From the NCBI RefSeq assembly GCF_000718785.1, contig NZ_JOCA01000003.1, positions 124,001-188,000 of the forward strand: a stretch of 64,000 bases of DNA, read 5' to 3'. Origin of the DNA: Streptomyces sp. NRRL WC-3626. GTDB taxonomy: Bacteria > Actinomycetota > Actinomycetes > Streptomycetales > Streptomycetaceae. The translations under genes and the position numbers were made by a program. The first letter of the stretch is position 1; each line of letters starts with the position of its first letter. The notes beneath the pieces are model-generated. The model did no database searches, was not told the origin of the DNA, and saw only the letters and a program-made list of their open reading frames with translations. Of this stretch, positions 1 to 7,299 are shown in pieces.

Positions 1-355
1 AGTAGGGGACGAGGTCGGCCCGGGTGTAGGTGACGCGCCGGTCCAGGCGGGTGAGCGGGCCCCGGTCCAGTACGGCCGCCGCGGCGAGTGTCTTGAAGGT
101 GGAGCAGAGCGCGAGGCGTTCGTCGGCGCGGTGGATCACGGTGGCGCCGGTTCCGGTCGCGACGGCGTACACCCCGATCCGGGCGCCGTACTCGCGTTCG
201 AGGTCGGTGAGGCCGCGGGGGTCGGCCGGGGCGGGGGCCGGGCGGCCGGGAGCGGCGGCTTCCGGGGCGCGTGCGGGGGTGTCGGTGGCACATCCGGCCA
301 CCGGGACGAGGGCCGCTGCGAGCAGCAACACGCGGCGGGAGGCTGCTGGTGTCAC
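1..355 (-). CDS. class A beta-lactamase, lipoprotein (N-terminal part)
   Basis: Penicillin-hydrolysing serine enzyme, cut by the window edge (118 codons visible). The GTG at 355 begins a lipoprotein signal: two Arg, a hydrophobic run, then lipobox V-A-G-C with Cys22. A Pro/Ala-rich linker follows, and the catalytic S-T-F-K motif is at about residues 85-88, where class A enzymes have it. SDN, Glu166 and KTG would lie outside the window. It sits 31 bp after the penicillin-binding protein gene on the same strand, so the two probably form a beta-lactam resistance unit: one destroys the drug, the other is an alternative target. I see no good ribosome binding site before this GTG, so translation may be coupled to the upstream gene or the start may differ slightly. 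Confidence 0.85.
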   Translation of the reverse strand, partial: MTPAASRRVLLLAAALVPVAGCATDTPARAPEAAAPGRPAPAPADPRGLTDLEREYGARIGVYAVATGTGATVIHRADERLALCSTFKTLAAAAVLDRGPLTRLDRRVTYTRADLVPY

Positions 356-386
356 GGGGAGGATCTTTCGGTCGTCGGGGGGCGGG

Positions 387-2015
387 TCAGGACTCGGGTA
401 CGGCGGACAGCAGGGAGGCGATCACCGGTCCCGCCGAGCCGCCCCCGGTGACGCCCTCCTCGACCACGCAGGCCACGGCGACGTTGCCCCGGTGGGCGAC
501 CAGCCAGCCGTTGTTGTCCTGCTCGTCGGAGACCTCGGCGGTGCCGGTCTTGGCGCCGATGTCGCCGGGCAGCCCGGCCAGTACGCGGGCGGTGCCCTCG
601 GTGACGGTCGCCCGCATGAGGGTGCGCAGCTGGGTCACCACCTCCGGCGGCAGCGGGGTCGTGGTGGTCTCGTCGTCGGTTCCGTCGACGAGCGAGGGCT
701 GGCGGAAGGTGCCGGACACGGCCGTCGCCGTCACCGACGCCATGATCAGCGGGTTGGCCTGGACGCGGCCCTGTCCGATCATCGACGCGGCCTTCTCCGT
801 CGCGTCGCGCGGCACCGGCACGGAACCGTCGTACGAGGGGACGCCCACGTGCCAGGTCTGGCCGACGCCGAAGTGCTTCTTCGCCACCTCCCCGAGTTCG
901 CCGTCGCCGAGCTTGCCGCGCAGGCTGATGAACGCGGTGTTGCAGGACTCGGTGAAGTCCTTGCGGAAGGTGGCGCCCGGGTGTTCGGAGGTCTCCACGT
1001 TCTGGAACCGCTTGCCGACGGTGAGGTACTGGGGGCAGTCCACCACGTCGTCCGGGGCGACCGCGCCCTTCAGCAGCAGGGCCGCGCTGGTGACGATCTT
1101 CCAGGTGGAGCCGGGTGCGTAGGTGCCGGAGACGGCGCGGTTGAAGCCGGTGGCGGGCGAGTTGGCCACGGCGAGGATCTCGCCGTCGTCGATGCGCAGG
1201 GCGACGAGCGAGGCGTTCTTGCCGTCGGCCTCGCCGAGGGCGCGCTCCGCGGCGGCCTGCCAGTCGGCGTCGAGGGTGGTGCGGACGGGGCCTTCGTCCT
1301 TCAGGGTGTCGTCGCCGCCGAAGGACGCCTCCGTACGCTCCACCTTCCCCGTGGCCCGGTCGACGAGTTGCACCGTGCCGCGCGCTCCGCCGCCGTCCGT
1401 ACCCCCGGCGAGCTGTGCCAGGACCGGGGCGAGGGACGGGTGGGTGGTGCCGGAGAGGGTCTCGCCGTCGCGGTCGGTGGCCTCGACCGGCGCGGTCTCC
1501 TCGCGTTCGAGGCGGAACTTCTCCGTGTCGCTGAGCCGGGGGTGGACCAGCGACAGTTTCCACTCCACCTTCCAGGAGCCGTCGTCCGCCTGCCGCAGCG
1601 GCAGCTTCGAGTCGTACGTCCAGACGCCCAGGCCGGTGACGGGCATCCGCGCGGTGAAGGGCACGGTGATCGTGCCGTCGCCGGTGTCCTTCGGTGTCCC
1701 GGCGGTGAGCTTCGGCTCCTCGATGTCGAGGCCGGCGGTGAAGCCCTGCAGCACCTCCTCGGCACGGTCGGGTCCCGTCGTACGGGCCGCGGCCTCGGGC
1801 AGGCGTCCGGCGGACCAGTCGGCGAGGAAGGCGCGGGCCTCGGCCACCGCCTCGGGATCGGGGCCGTCCTCGCCCCCGAAGGGACCGAGACCGGTCGCGT
1901 ACGCCCCGCCGGCGGCGACCGCGGCCACCACCGCGACGGCGGTGAACGCCTTCGCCGTTCTGCGCGGGCGGCGACGGCTGGGGCCGGTGTGAGAGAAGTC
2001 GGCGTAGGAACTCAT
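387..2015 (-). CDS. MecA_N-type penicillin-binding protein (transpeptidase)
   Basis: Class B penicillin-binding protein of 542 aa that cross-links peptidoglycan outside the membrane. Order: short cytoplasmic basic N-terminus; one signal-anchor helix (about residues 21-42, Ala/Val-rich); an NTF2-like MecA_N domain (about 50-165); a dimerisation region; then the transpeptidase domain with S303-T-W-K306, an S-C-N motif near 356 and K489-T-G. All three active-site motifs are intact. The MecA_N domain is typical of low-affinity, beta-lactam-tolerant PBPs, which fits its beta-lactamase neighbour. The ATG at 2015 is chosen because the anchor follows directly; the ribosome site is weak. It is divergent from a broken LysR gene, so its regulator may be lost. 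Confidence 0.88.
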   Translation of the reverse strand: MSSYADFSHTGPSRRRPRRTAKAFTAVAVVAAVAAGGAYATGLGPFGGEDGPDPEAVAEARAFLADWSAGRLPEAAARTTGPDRAEEVLQGFTAGLDIEEPKLTAGTPKDTGDGTITVPFTARMPVTGLGVWTYDSKLPLRQADDGSWKVEWKLSLVHPRLSDTEKFRLEREETAPVEATDRDGETLSGTTHPSLAPVLAQLAGGTDGGGARGTVQLVDRATGKVERTEASFGGDDTLKDEGPVRTTLDADWQAAAERALGEADGKNASLVALRIDDGEILAVANSPATGFNRAVSGTYAPGSTWKIVTSAALLLKGAVAPDDVVDCPQYLTVGKRFQNVETSEHPGATFRKDFTESCNTAFISLRGKLGDGELGEVAKKHFGVGQTWHVGVPSYDGSVPVPRDATEKAASMIGQGRVQANPLIMASVTATAVSGTFRQPSLVDGTDDETTTTPLPPEVVTQLRTLMRATVTEGTARVLAGLPGDIGAKTGTAEVSDEQDNNGWLVAHRGNVAVACVVEEGVTGGGSAGPVIASLLSAVPES

Positions 2016-2055
2016 GCGGTCGACCACAGCAGCGGAAGGGGGCGTACGTCCAAGT

Positions 2056-2095
2056 CCACTATCAATCTTGGATCGATCAATACTCGATATGATGA
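2056..2095. promoter_or_regulatory. AT-rich divergent promoter / possible LysR operator
   Basis: This AT-rich island lies between the PBP gene and the LysR remnant. It has two ATCAAT direct repeats (2061-2066, 2076-2081) around a GATCGATC palindrome (2071-2078). Divergent LysR/target spacing makes it the likely former operator. This is inferred from position and symmetry only. Confidence 0.4.
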
Positions 2096-2101
2096 CTGGT
2101 C

Positions 2102-2574
2102 GTGGACCTGGTGAGGCGCCTGGAGTGCTTCGTGGCTGTTGCAGAAGAGTCACACTTCGGGCGTGCCGCGGCCCGTCCGGGGATGGCTCAGCCGCCGCTG
2201 TCGCAGCGCGTCCGGCGGCTGGAACGGGAGCTGGGCGTCCCGCTGTTCGAGCGACCAGCCGCCGGGTGACGATCACCGAGGCGGGCCGGCTGCTGCTGGC
2301 CGAGGCCCGGGAGGTCCTCGCCCGCTCCGACTCCTGGCCGGCGTCCGGCTTCCCCTTCGACGACGTGCATGTCGCCGGGAAGACCGGCAGTCTGCCGACG
2401 CTGCGCAACGAGGTCGGCGTCGTGGAGTACCCGGACGGGGGACGCTACGCCGTCGGCGTGTTCACCCGGACCGCGCACACCGCCGCCACCCTCCCGGCGG
2501 CCGACGCGGTGATCGGCACGGCCGCACGGATCGCGGTGGACGCGCTGCGGGCGAAAGCATTGCGATCACGTTGA
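2102..2574 (+). pseudogene. LysR regulator / beta-lactamase chimeric remnant
   Basis: The GTG at 2102 starts a typical LysR winged-helix N-terminus ([19 protein letters not shown]...), which stops at a TGA at 2267-2269. The HTH continues one frame over ([11 protein letters not shown]...), showing a one-base loss near 2252-2254. After about 30 more residues (to ...EVLARSD) the sequence switches to the C-terminal end of a class A beta-lactamase-like protein: an HVAGKTG motif, then NEVGVVEYPDGGRYAVGVF, ending at 2574. So a deletion joined the start of a LysR gene to the tail of a beta-lactamase gene, and a frameshift broke the product. No functional protein is expected. Confidence 0.8.
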
Positions 2575-2630
2575 GCCCGCGTGAAATGCGGGGGCCGTAC
2601 GGAATTCGCCGGGGTCGCCGGGAATAAACG

Positions 2631-2666
2631 GAGCAGGGCCCCGCACCGAAGTGCGGGGCCCTGCTC
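2631..2666. terminator. hairpin terminator downstream of cold-shock gene
   Basis: Perfect 16-bp stem: GAGCAGGGCCCCGCAC, loop CGAA (2647-2650), and its complement. It sits 19 bp beyond the stop of the leftward cold-shock gene and also downstream of the rightward pseudogene, so it can serve both strands. There is no strong U-tract, as is common in Streptomyces. Confidence 0.85.
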
Positions 2667-2684
2667 TCAAACCCTGCGTACAGG

Positions 2685-2888
2685 TCAGGCGGGAACGATG
2701 TTCTCCGCCTGCGGGCCCTTCTGGCCCTGGGTGACGTCGAAGCTCACCTTCTGGCCTTCCTGGAGCTCGCGGAAGCCCGAGGTGGCGATGTTCGAGTAGT
2801 GGGCGAAGACGTCAGCGCCGCCGCCGTCCTGCTCGATGAAGCCGAAGCCCTTTTCCGAGTTGAACCACTTCACCGTACCGGTGGCCAT
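2685..2888 (-). CDS. cold-shock domain protein (CspA family)
   Basis: 67-aa single OB-fold nucleic-acid chaperone. RNP1-like K-G-F-G-F-I and RNP2-like V-F-A-H-Y motifs are present. It begins [10 protein letters not shown], the normal start of the family, and AGGAGA lies 7 bp before the ATG, so the longer in-frame extension is not the real protein. It binds single-stranded RNA/DNA and eases translation under stress or cold. It is followed by a strong hairpin. The 240 bp upstream, up to the MerR gene stop, should hold its promoter and a long 5' leader, as is usual for these genes; no further motif was recognised there. Confidence 0.95.
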   Translation of the reverse strand: MATGTVKWFNSEKGFGFIEQDGGGADVFAHYSNIATSGFRELQEGQKVSFDVTQGQKGPQAENIVPA

Positions 2889-3129
2889 ATCAATTCTCCT
2901 GAGACAGTGCTGGGACTCGCACTTTACGAATCCCTTCATCGTCGCGATGATCACCTGCCCGGAGACCCGGTAGCAAACTGGCAACCACAACTGCAACTGG
3001 CGTCAGCCTAGCACGGAAATAGGCACCGGCAAGCGAGGAAAATCACTGGAATTAAACCCGGGCGGCGTGTTTAGGGAAAGAGATTTTCCGCAGCGGTTGG
3101 GGAATTTCTGGTCCGGCGGCGACAGGTTT

Positions 3130-3510
3130 TCACCGGGGCCCGTGACCCGCCCCCGCGCCCCTGCGGCGCAGCTCCTCGTTGGCGCGTTCGGCCTGCTCCA
3201 GCTGGTCCTCGAGGCTGATGATGCGGCACGCGGCGTCGACGGGGGTGCCCTGGTCGACCAGCTCGCGGGCCCGGACGGCCAGCCGCAGCTGGTGGCGCGA
3301 GTAGCGGCGGTGGCCGCCGTCCGAGCGCGTCGGGGTGATCAGCCGCGTCTCGCCCAGGGCGCGGAGGAAAGCGGGTGTGGCTCCGACCAGTTCCGCGGCC
3401 CTGCCCATGGTGTAGGCCGGGAAGTGGTCGTCGTCGAGCCGGTCCGCGACGGGGGACCGGTCCTGGTCCGGCTGCCGGCCGTCGACGTACGGCTGACTTT
3501 CGGAGGGCAT
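3130..3510 (-). CDS. MerR-like helix-turn-helix regulator
   Basis: 126-aa regulator with a MerR-type winged helix in the middle: Y-T-M-G-R-A-A-E-L-V-G, then the wing P-T-R-S-D-G-G-H-R-R-Y-S. A short helical C-terminus follows (LEDQLEQAERANEELRRRG), probably a dimerisation coiled coil. There is no effector domain or metal-binding Cys set, so it is a minimal member. ATG 3510 is preceded by AAAGGTG. Target unknown; it sits upstream of the cold-shock gene on the same strand, about 240 bp away. Confidence 0.85.
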   Translation of the reverse strand: MPSESQPYVDGRQPDQDRSPVADRLDDDHFPAYTMGRAAELVGATPAFLRALGETRLITPTRSDGGHRRYSRHQLRLAVRARELVDQGTPVDAACRIISLEDQLEQAERANEELRRRGAGAGHGPR

Positions 3511-3677
3511 GCGCACCTTTCCGCGGACCACGGTGGGCACGGTCCGCCACGGGGGACGGGTTCCCCACGGGGGAACTCTAGTCGGCCGGGCGGAAAACCT
3601 GTCGCGGCCGTGGCAGATGTCCTGGTGAGCCCGCGACGGCACGTTCCTGGGCGCGCGGCACGTCCCGTCGACGGCCG

Positions 3678-4382
3678 TCACGGCTTCTCGCGGGTCCTGG
3701 TGTCTTCGGCCGTACGGGTGCGGTGGGGACCCATTTCGGCGAGGACGTCATCGAGTTCGGGCTCCGTCAGCGCGGTGCCGGGGAGGGGGTCCGCGGCGGG
3801 GGCGGCCCGGAGGCCGTCGAGGAACAGGGCGAGGGGGCGCCGCCAGGCGTCCGTGGTGGTGGCCGCGGTGAGCGGAGGCACGGCGCGGCCGAGGGCGGCG
3901 AGGGCGAACAGCAGGTCCTCGGTGGTGACGTCGGCACGTACGTCGCCCTCCGCGCGGGCGCGGTCCAGCAGCAGCTCCACCGTCCGGCGGTTGTGGGCGT
4001 GCACGGAACGCAGGACCTCGACGTCCGGCAGACGGGTGGTCATCAGGTCGTTGGTGCCGCGGTCGGCGGCCAGGGTGGCGAAGACGGCCCCGAGGTAGTC
4101 GCGCAGTCCCGTCCAGGCGTGCGGGGCGGACCTGGCCCGTTCGCCGGCCGTCATGGTGTCCGTCAGCTGGTCGTGGAAGACCGCGTCGACGAGGGCGGCG
4201 CGGGTGGGGAAGTGCCGGTAGAGCGTGGCGTTGCCCACGCCGGCCCGGCGGGCGATGACGTCCAGCGGCGCGTCGAGCCCCTGCTCGCCGAAGACCGCGT
4301 GCGCCGCCTCCACCAGCAGGTCCCGGTTGCGCCGGGCGTCCCGCCGCTGCCGGGGCGCGGGCGCCTGATCACCGACGGGCAT
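3678..4382 (-). CDS. TetR family repressor
   Basis: 234-aa TetR regulator. The N-terminal HTH spans about residues 17-63 (RRNRDLLVEAAHAVFGEQGL...GVGNATLYRHFPTRAALVDAVF). The C-terminal helical ligand domain resembles the SbtR-like class. ATG 4382 has GAGGAAG 4-10 bp upstream. It is divergent from the cytochrome P450 gene across 124 bp containing two near-identical palindromes, so it most likely represses itself and the P450, releasing DNA when it binds a P450 substrate-like ligand. The ligand is unknown. Confidence 0.9.
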   Translation of the reverse strand: MPVGDQAPAPRQRRDARRNRDLLVEAAHAVFGEQGLDAPLDVIARRAGVGNATLYRHFPTRAALVDAVFHDQLTDTMTAGERARSAPHAWTGLRDYLGAVFATLAADRGTNDLMTTRLPDVEVLRSVHAHNRRTVELLLDRARAEGDVRADVTTEDLLFALAALGRAVPPLTAATTTDAWRRPLALFLDGLRAAPAADPLPGTALTEPELDDVLAEMGPHRTRTAEDTRTREKP

Positions 4383-4405
4383 CGTCTTCCTCGTCTTCCG
4401 TCCGA

Positions 4406-4427
4406 GCGAAACGGGGATCGCTCCCCG
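4406..4427. promoter_or_regulatory. TetR operator-like palindrome 1
   Basis: GCGAAACGGGGA followed by TCGC and TCCCCG; the arms CGGGGA/TCCCCG are perfect (4412-4427). The same 12-bp left part recurs 43 bp downstream. The site is about 25 bp upstream of the TetR start codon, placed to block its promoter. Confidence 0.7.
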
Positions 4428-4448
4428 ACCGAATGCTATCGTCGGGCA

Positions 4449-4470
4449 GCGAAACGGGGAGTAGTCCCCA
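4449..4470. promoter_or_regulatory. TetR operator-like palindrome 2
   Basis: Second copy: GCGAAACGGGGA, spacer GTAG, then TCCCCAT (arms GGGGA/TCCCC). It sits 36 bp before the P450 GTG start. The two copies share the left 12 bases and are 43 bp apart, about four helical turns, so two repressor dimers could bind the same face. Confidence 0.7.
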
Positions 4471-4506
4471 TTTTTGTCGCGGCAGAGCGGCAGAGAGGAC
4501 GCCGAC

Positions 4507-5682
4507 GTGCGAGCACCGACCCTCGAGGAACTGGCACCCCGCGGTCACGACCCGGCGCACGACCCCTACTCCGTCCTCGCGGACCTGCGGCGGAAGGGCC
4601 CGGTGCACCGCGTCCACGTCCCGGGCAGCGGCGACGCCTGGCTGGTGGTGACGCGCGAGGGGGTGCGCGCCGCGCTCACCGACCCCCGGCTGCGCAACGA
4701 CATCCGGCACTCCGCGACCTGGGAGACCGACGGCGGCCACGCGGTCGGCCGGAACATGCTGCAGAGCGACCCGCCGCACCACACCCGGCTGCGGAACCTG
4801 GTGGCGGGCCGTTTCACACCGGGCCGGATCGCCGCACTGCGGCCGGGCATCGAGGCGGTGGCACACGACCTGCTGGCGAGACCGTCCCGCCCGGACACCG
4901 CCGACCTGGTGAGCGCGTACGCGCTGCCGCTGCCGGTGACGGTGATCTGCGACCTCCTCGGCGTCCCCGTGACGGACCGCGCGGACTTCCACACCTGGTC
5001 GAACGAGCTGGTCGTGCCCACCGACGAGGCGACCGCCGCCGCCGCCTCCGCCGCACTGGCCGGCTACCTCACCGGCCTGATCGCCGAGAAGGCCCGCACC
5101 CCCGACGGCACCCTGCTCGCCGCCCTGGCCACGGACGCCAGGACCGACGCCGAGGAAGTCCTCGGCATGGCCTTCCTCCTGCTGGTGGCCGGCCACGAGA
5201 CGACGGTCGACCTGATCTCCGCGACCGTGCACAGCCTGCTGACCCACCCGGACCAGCTCGCCCTGCTGCGCGCCGACCCGGCACTGACGGGCGCCGCGAT
5301 CGAGGAGTCCCTGCGCTTCAACTCCCCCGTGCACTCGGGCGCGTTCCGCTTCGCGGCCGAGCCGCTGGAACTGGCCGGGACCCGGGTGGCCGCCGGTGAC
5401 GCGGTCCTCGTTTCCCTGGCCGCGGCCTCCCGCGACCCGCTCGCCTTCCCCGACCCGGACCGCTTCGACCTCACCCGCCGCCCCCAGGGGCATCTGGCCT
5501 TCGGTCACGGCATCCACCACTGCCTGGGCGCCCCACTGGCCCGTACGGAGGCCGCCGTCGCCCTCCGCCTCCTCCTGGACCGCTACCCGGGCCTGGCGCT
5601 CGCCGCCGATCCCGCCGCCCTCACCTGGCGTACGAGCACCCTCCTGCGCGGGCTCACCGCACTCCCGGTCCGGCTGCGCTGA
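4507..5682 (+). CDS. cytochrome P450
   Basis: 391-aa soluble bacterial P450 (CYP105/107-like architecture). Landmarks: I-helix oxygen-binding A-G-H-E-T-T, K-helix E-S-L-R, and the haem loop FGHGIHHCLGAPLA with the axial Cys. It oxidises a small organic substrate with electrons from ferredoxin and a reductase, neither of which is encoded nearby. The GTG at 4507 is preferred (GAGAGGAC upstream); an in-frame TTG at 4474 falls next to the operator palindrome. It is alone, without a biosynthetic cluster, so a detoxifying or tailoring role controlled by the divergent TetR is inferred. Substrate unknown. Confidence 0.95.
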   Translation: MRAPTLEELAPRGHDPAHDPYSVLADLRRKGPVHRVHVPGSGDAWLVVTREGVRAALTDPRLRNDIRHSATWETDGGHAVGRNMLQSDPPHHTRLRNLVAGRFTPGRIAALRPGIEAVAHDLLARPSRPDTADLVSAYALPLPVTVICDLLGVPVTDRADFHTWSNELVVPTDEATAAAASAALAGYLTGLIAEKARTPDGTLLAALATDARTDAEEVLGMAFLLLVAGHETTVDLISATVHSLLTHPDQLALLRADPALTGAAIEESLRFNSPVHSGAFRFAAEPLELAGTRVAAGDAVLVSLAAASRDPLAFPDPDRFDLTRRPQGHLAFGHGIHHCLGAPLARTEAAVALRLLLDRYPGLALAADPAALTWRTSTLLRGLTALPVRLR

Positions 5683-5883
5683 CCGGGTGCGGGGCCGGGG
5701 GGACGGGAAGGCCGGGGGCGGGCCCCGAGCTGCACACGTGGGGACGCGACGGCCCGTCCCGGCCTTCCCTCCGGGCGCAATCTGCCATGTCACGGGGCCG
5801 GCCGCCCGCCGGGAAGGCCACCCGCGTGACAGAGTCGGGCATTCCGGGCGCTTTATCCTATTTCTTCATCCATACTCGGAAGC

Positions 5884-6255
5884 ATGAACACGGCAACGTA
5901 TGTGGTTCTGGCCGCGGACACGCACAAGTGGGCCGTCTTCGGCGCCTTCATCGGCGGGCTGATCGTGGCCGGCGCGCTGATCTGGGCCGTGCGTATCGGG
6001 ATGCGCTACATGGACCAGGAGGAGCCCCGCCCGAAGGCCGAGGAGCAGCCACACCTCCCGGCCGGCGGCGCGGTGCGCGAGATGCGGGAGATACGGGAGC
6101 CGGACGAGATGCCGGACATGTCGAAGTCGGGCTCCCGGCTCATGCCCTACGAGCTCCATCACTCCGCGACGAGGACGGGCAAGGACCAGAAACGCAGGCG
6201 CTGGCTGCCCGGTTCCAGCGGCGCCTTCGGGAGCGGCGGTCCAGGGCACGTGTGA
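5884..6255 (+). CDS. DUF6479 small membrane protein
   Basis: 123-aa protein with a single N-terminal transmembrane helix (about residues 17-37, VFGAFIGGLIVAGALIWAV). A charged cytoplasmic tail carries the family signature E-E-Q-P-H-L-P...G-G-A-V-R-E, then R-L-M-P-Y-E-L-H and a Gly/Ser-rich end (S-S-G-A-F-G-S-G-G-P-G). This pattern matches the Streptomyces family DUF6479, whose function is unknown. GGAAGC precedes the ATG. Its stop abuts that of the convergent gene. Confidence 0.85.
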   Translation: MNTATYVVLAADTHKWAVFGAFIGGLIVAGALIWAVRIGMRYMDQEEPRPKAEEQPHLPAGGAVREMREIREPDEMPDMSKSGSRLMPYELHHSATRTGKDQKRRRWLPGSSGAFGSGGPGHV

Positions 6256-6257
6256 CG

Positions 6258-6995
6258 TCACCGGGCCGGGGCGGCCTCCCCCACGGTGATCTGGATCTGC
6301 TCACCGGACGCGCTCACGCCGTTCAGGGCGGCGGTGGCCTGGAGCCGGTTGGGGCCGTCCGGCAGCGCCGCCCCGGGAGTGCAGGTCCAGTGACCGTCGG
6401 ACCCGGCGGTGCCGGCGCACACCTCGTGGCCGTCCTTGTCGGAGACGGTGACCCGCGCGCCCGGATGGGCCGTACCGGCGACCGCCGGCCGCGCGTCCAG
6501 CGGCACCCCGGACTCCGGGCGGGTCAGGACCGGCTCGCCCAGTCCCACGGTCACCTGGCAGCCGCCCGCCGCGCGGGTCACGCCGTCCGCGTCCGCGAGG
6601 CGCAGGGCGCAGCCGCTCAGCCGGGTTCCGGGTACGGCGTCGGCGGGCACCGCCAGCACGAAGGGGAACCCGCCCGTCCGCCAGGGGTGTTCCGCCGAGA
6701 CCGCGGTGTAGACGGCGCCGCGCCCGTCGGCGACCACCGCGCCCCGGTAGCCGGGGGTGCCGAGGGGGACGCCCGTCACCCGCGCCGCGGCAGGGGCGGT
6801 CAGGGTCAGCGTGGAGCCCTCTTTGAGGGCGGGCCCGGTGAAACCGGCGGCCTCGACGACGCCGTCCCGGCCGGGCGGGATCGTCACCTCCGCCCACAGC
6901 ACCCGGTCGCCCGCCGCGGCGGGCAGCCACGCACCGGCCAGAATTCCGGCCGCCGTCAGCGCGGCGGCCGCCACTGTCCTGCTGGACCTGTTCAT
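6258..6995 (-). CDS. exported Ig-like domain protein
   Basis: 245-aa secreted protein. It starts MNRSSRTVAAAALTAAG with a Sec signal ending near W-L-P-A-A-A-G. The body is beta-strand rich; the C-terminal about 85 residues resemble a bacterial Ig-like module (R-P-A-V-A-G-T-A-H-P-G-A-R-V-T-V...G-H-W-T-C-T-P-G-A-A-L-P-D-G-P-N). Four Cys may form disulfides. No enzyme motif is visible, so it is probably a structural or adhesive wall-associated protein. Function not recognised beyond the fold. Confidence 0.7.
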   Translation of the reverse strand: MNRSSRTVAAAALTAAGILAGAWLPAAAGDRVLWAEVTIPPGRDGVVEAAGFTGPALKEGSTLTLTAPAAARVTGVPLGTPGYRGAVVADGRGAVYTAVSAEHPWRTGGFPFVLAVPADAVPGTRLSGCALRLADADGVTRAAGGCQVTVGLGEPVLTRPESGVPLDARPAVAGTAHPGARVTVSDKDGHEVCAGTAGSDGHWTCTPGAALPDGPNRLQATAALNGVSASGEQIQITVGEAAPAR

Positions 6996-7261
6996 CGTGG
7001 GCGGTCTCCCTGTACGGCGGTCATGGACACCCCCTCCGCCGATTCTGCCGGGGTGTCCGCACGGGCCGCCCCTACTGGACGGCCGTACGGGTGCTCCACC
7101 GGGACGGCACCGCCGGGGGCGGGCCACGTGGCCGCCCACCGCGCCCGAGTCCTGCCGGGCACCTCCGACACGCCGCGCGGGCGCGTCCCCCGAAGGGCAT
7201 CCACCGCCCGGGACCACCGCGCCCCACTCCTGGAAGCCGACGGCAGCCCCGAGGCGCTGAA
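6996..7261. other. intergenic region upstream of the Ig-like gene
   Basis: No convincing gene on either strand. It contains one clear inverted repeat, GGACACCCC (7025-7033) and GGGGTGTCC (7050-7058), 30-63 bp upstream of the Ig-like gene's start. That could be an operator or leader hairpin. Nothing else is recognised. Confidence 0.4.
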
Positions 7262-7299
7262 GTCCCCGAGCCGCCCCGGTGCCGGGGCGGCTCGGGGAC
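7262..7299. terminator. terminator of alpha-glucosidase gene
   Basis: Perfect 17-bp stem (GTCCCCGAGCCGCCCCG, loop GTGC, complement) directly after the stop codon of the leftward alpha-glucosidase gene. Confidence 0.9.

Noticed and set aside
30..2114. 694-aa rightward open frame
   Set aside because: It is antisense to the intact PBP and beta-lactamase genes; the protein is Arg/Gly/Ala-rich with no motif, as expected for a high-GC shadow frame.
4474..4506. TTG start for the P450
   Set aside because: It would put the operator next to the start and lacks a ribosome site; GTG 4507 has one.
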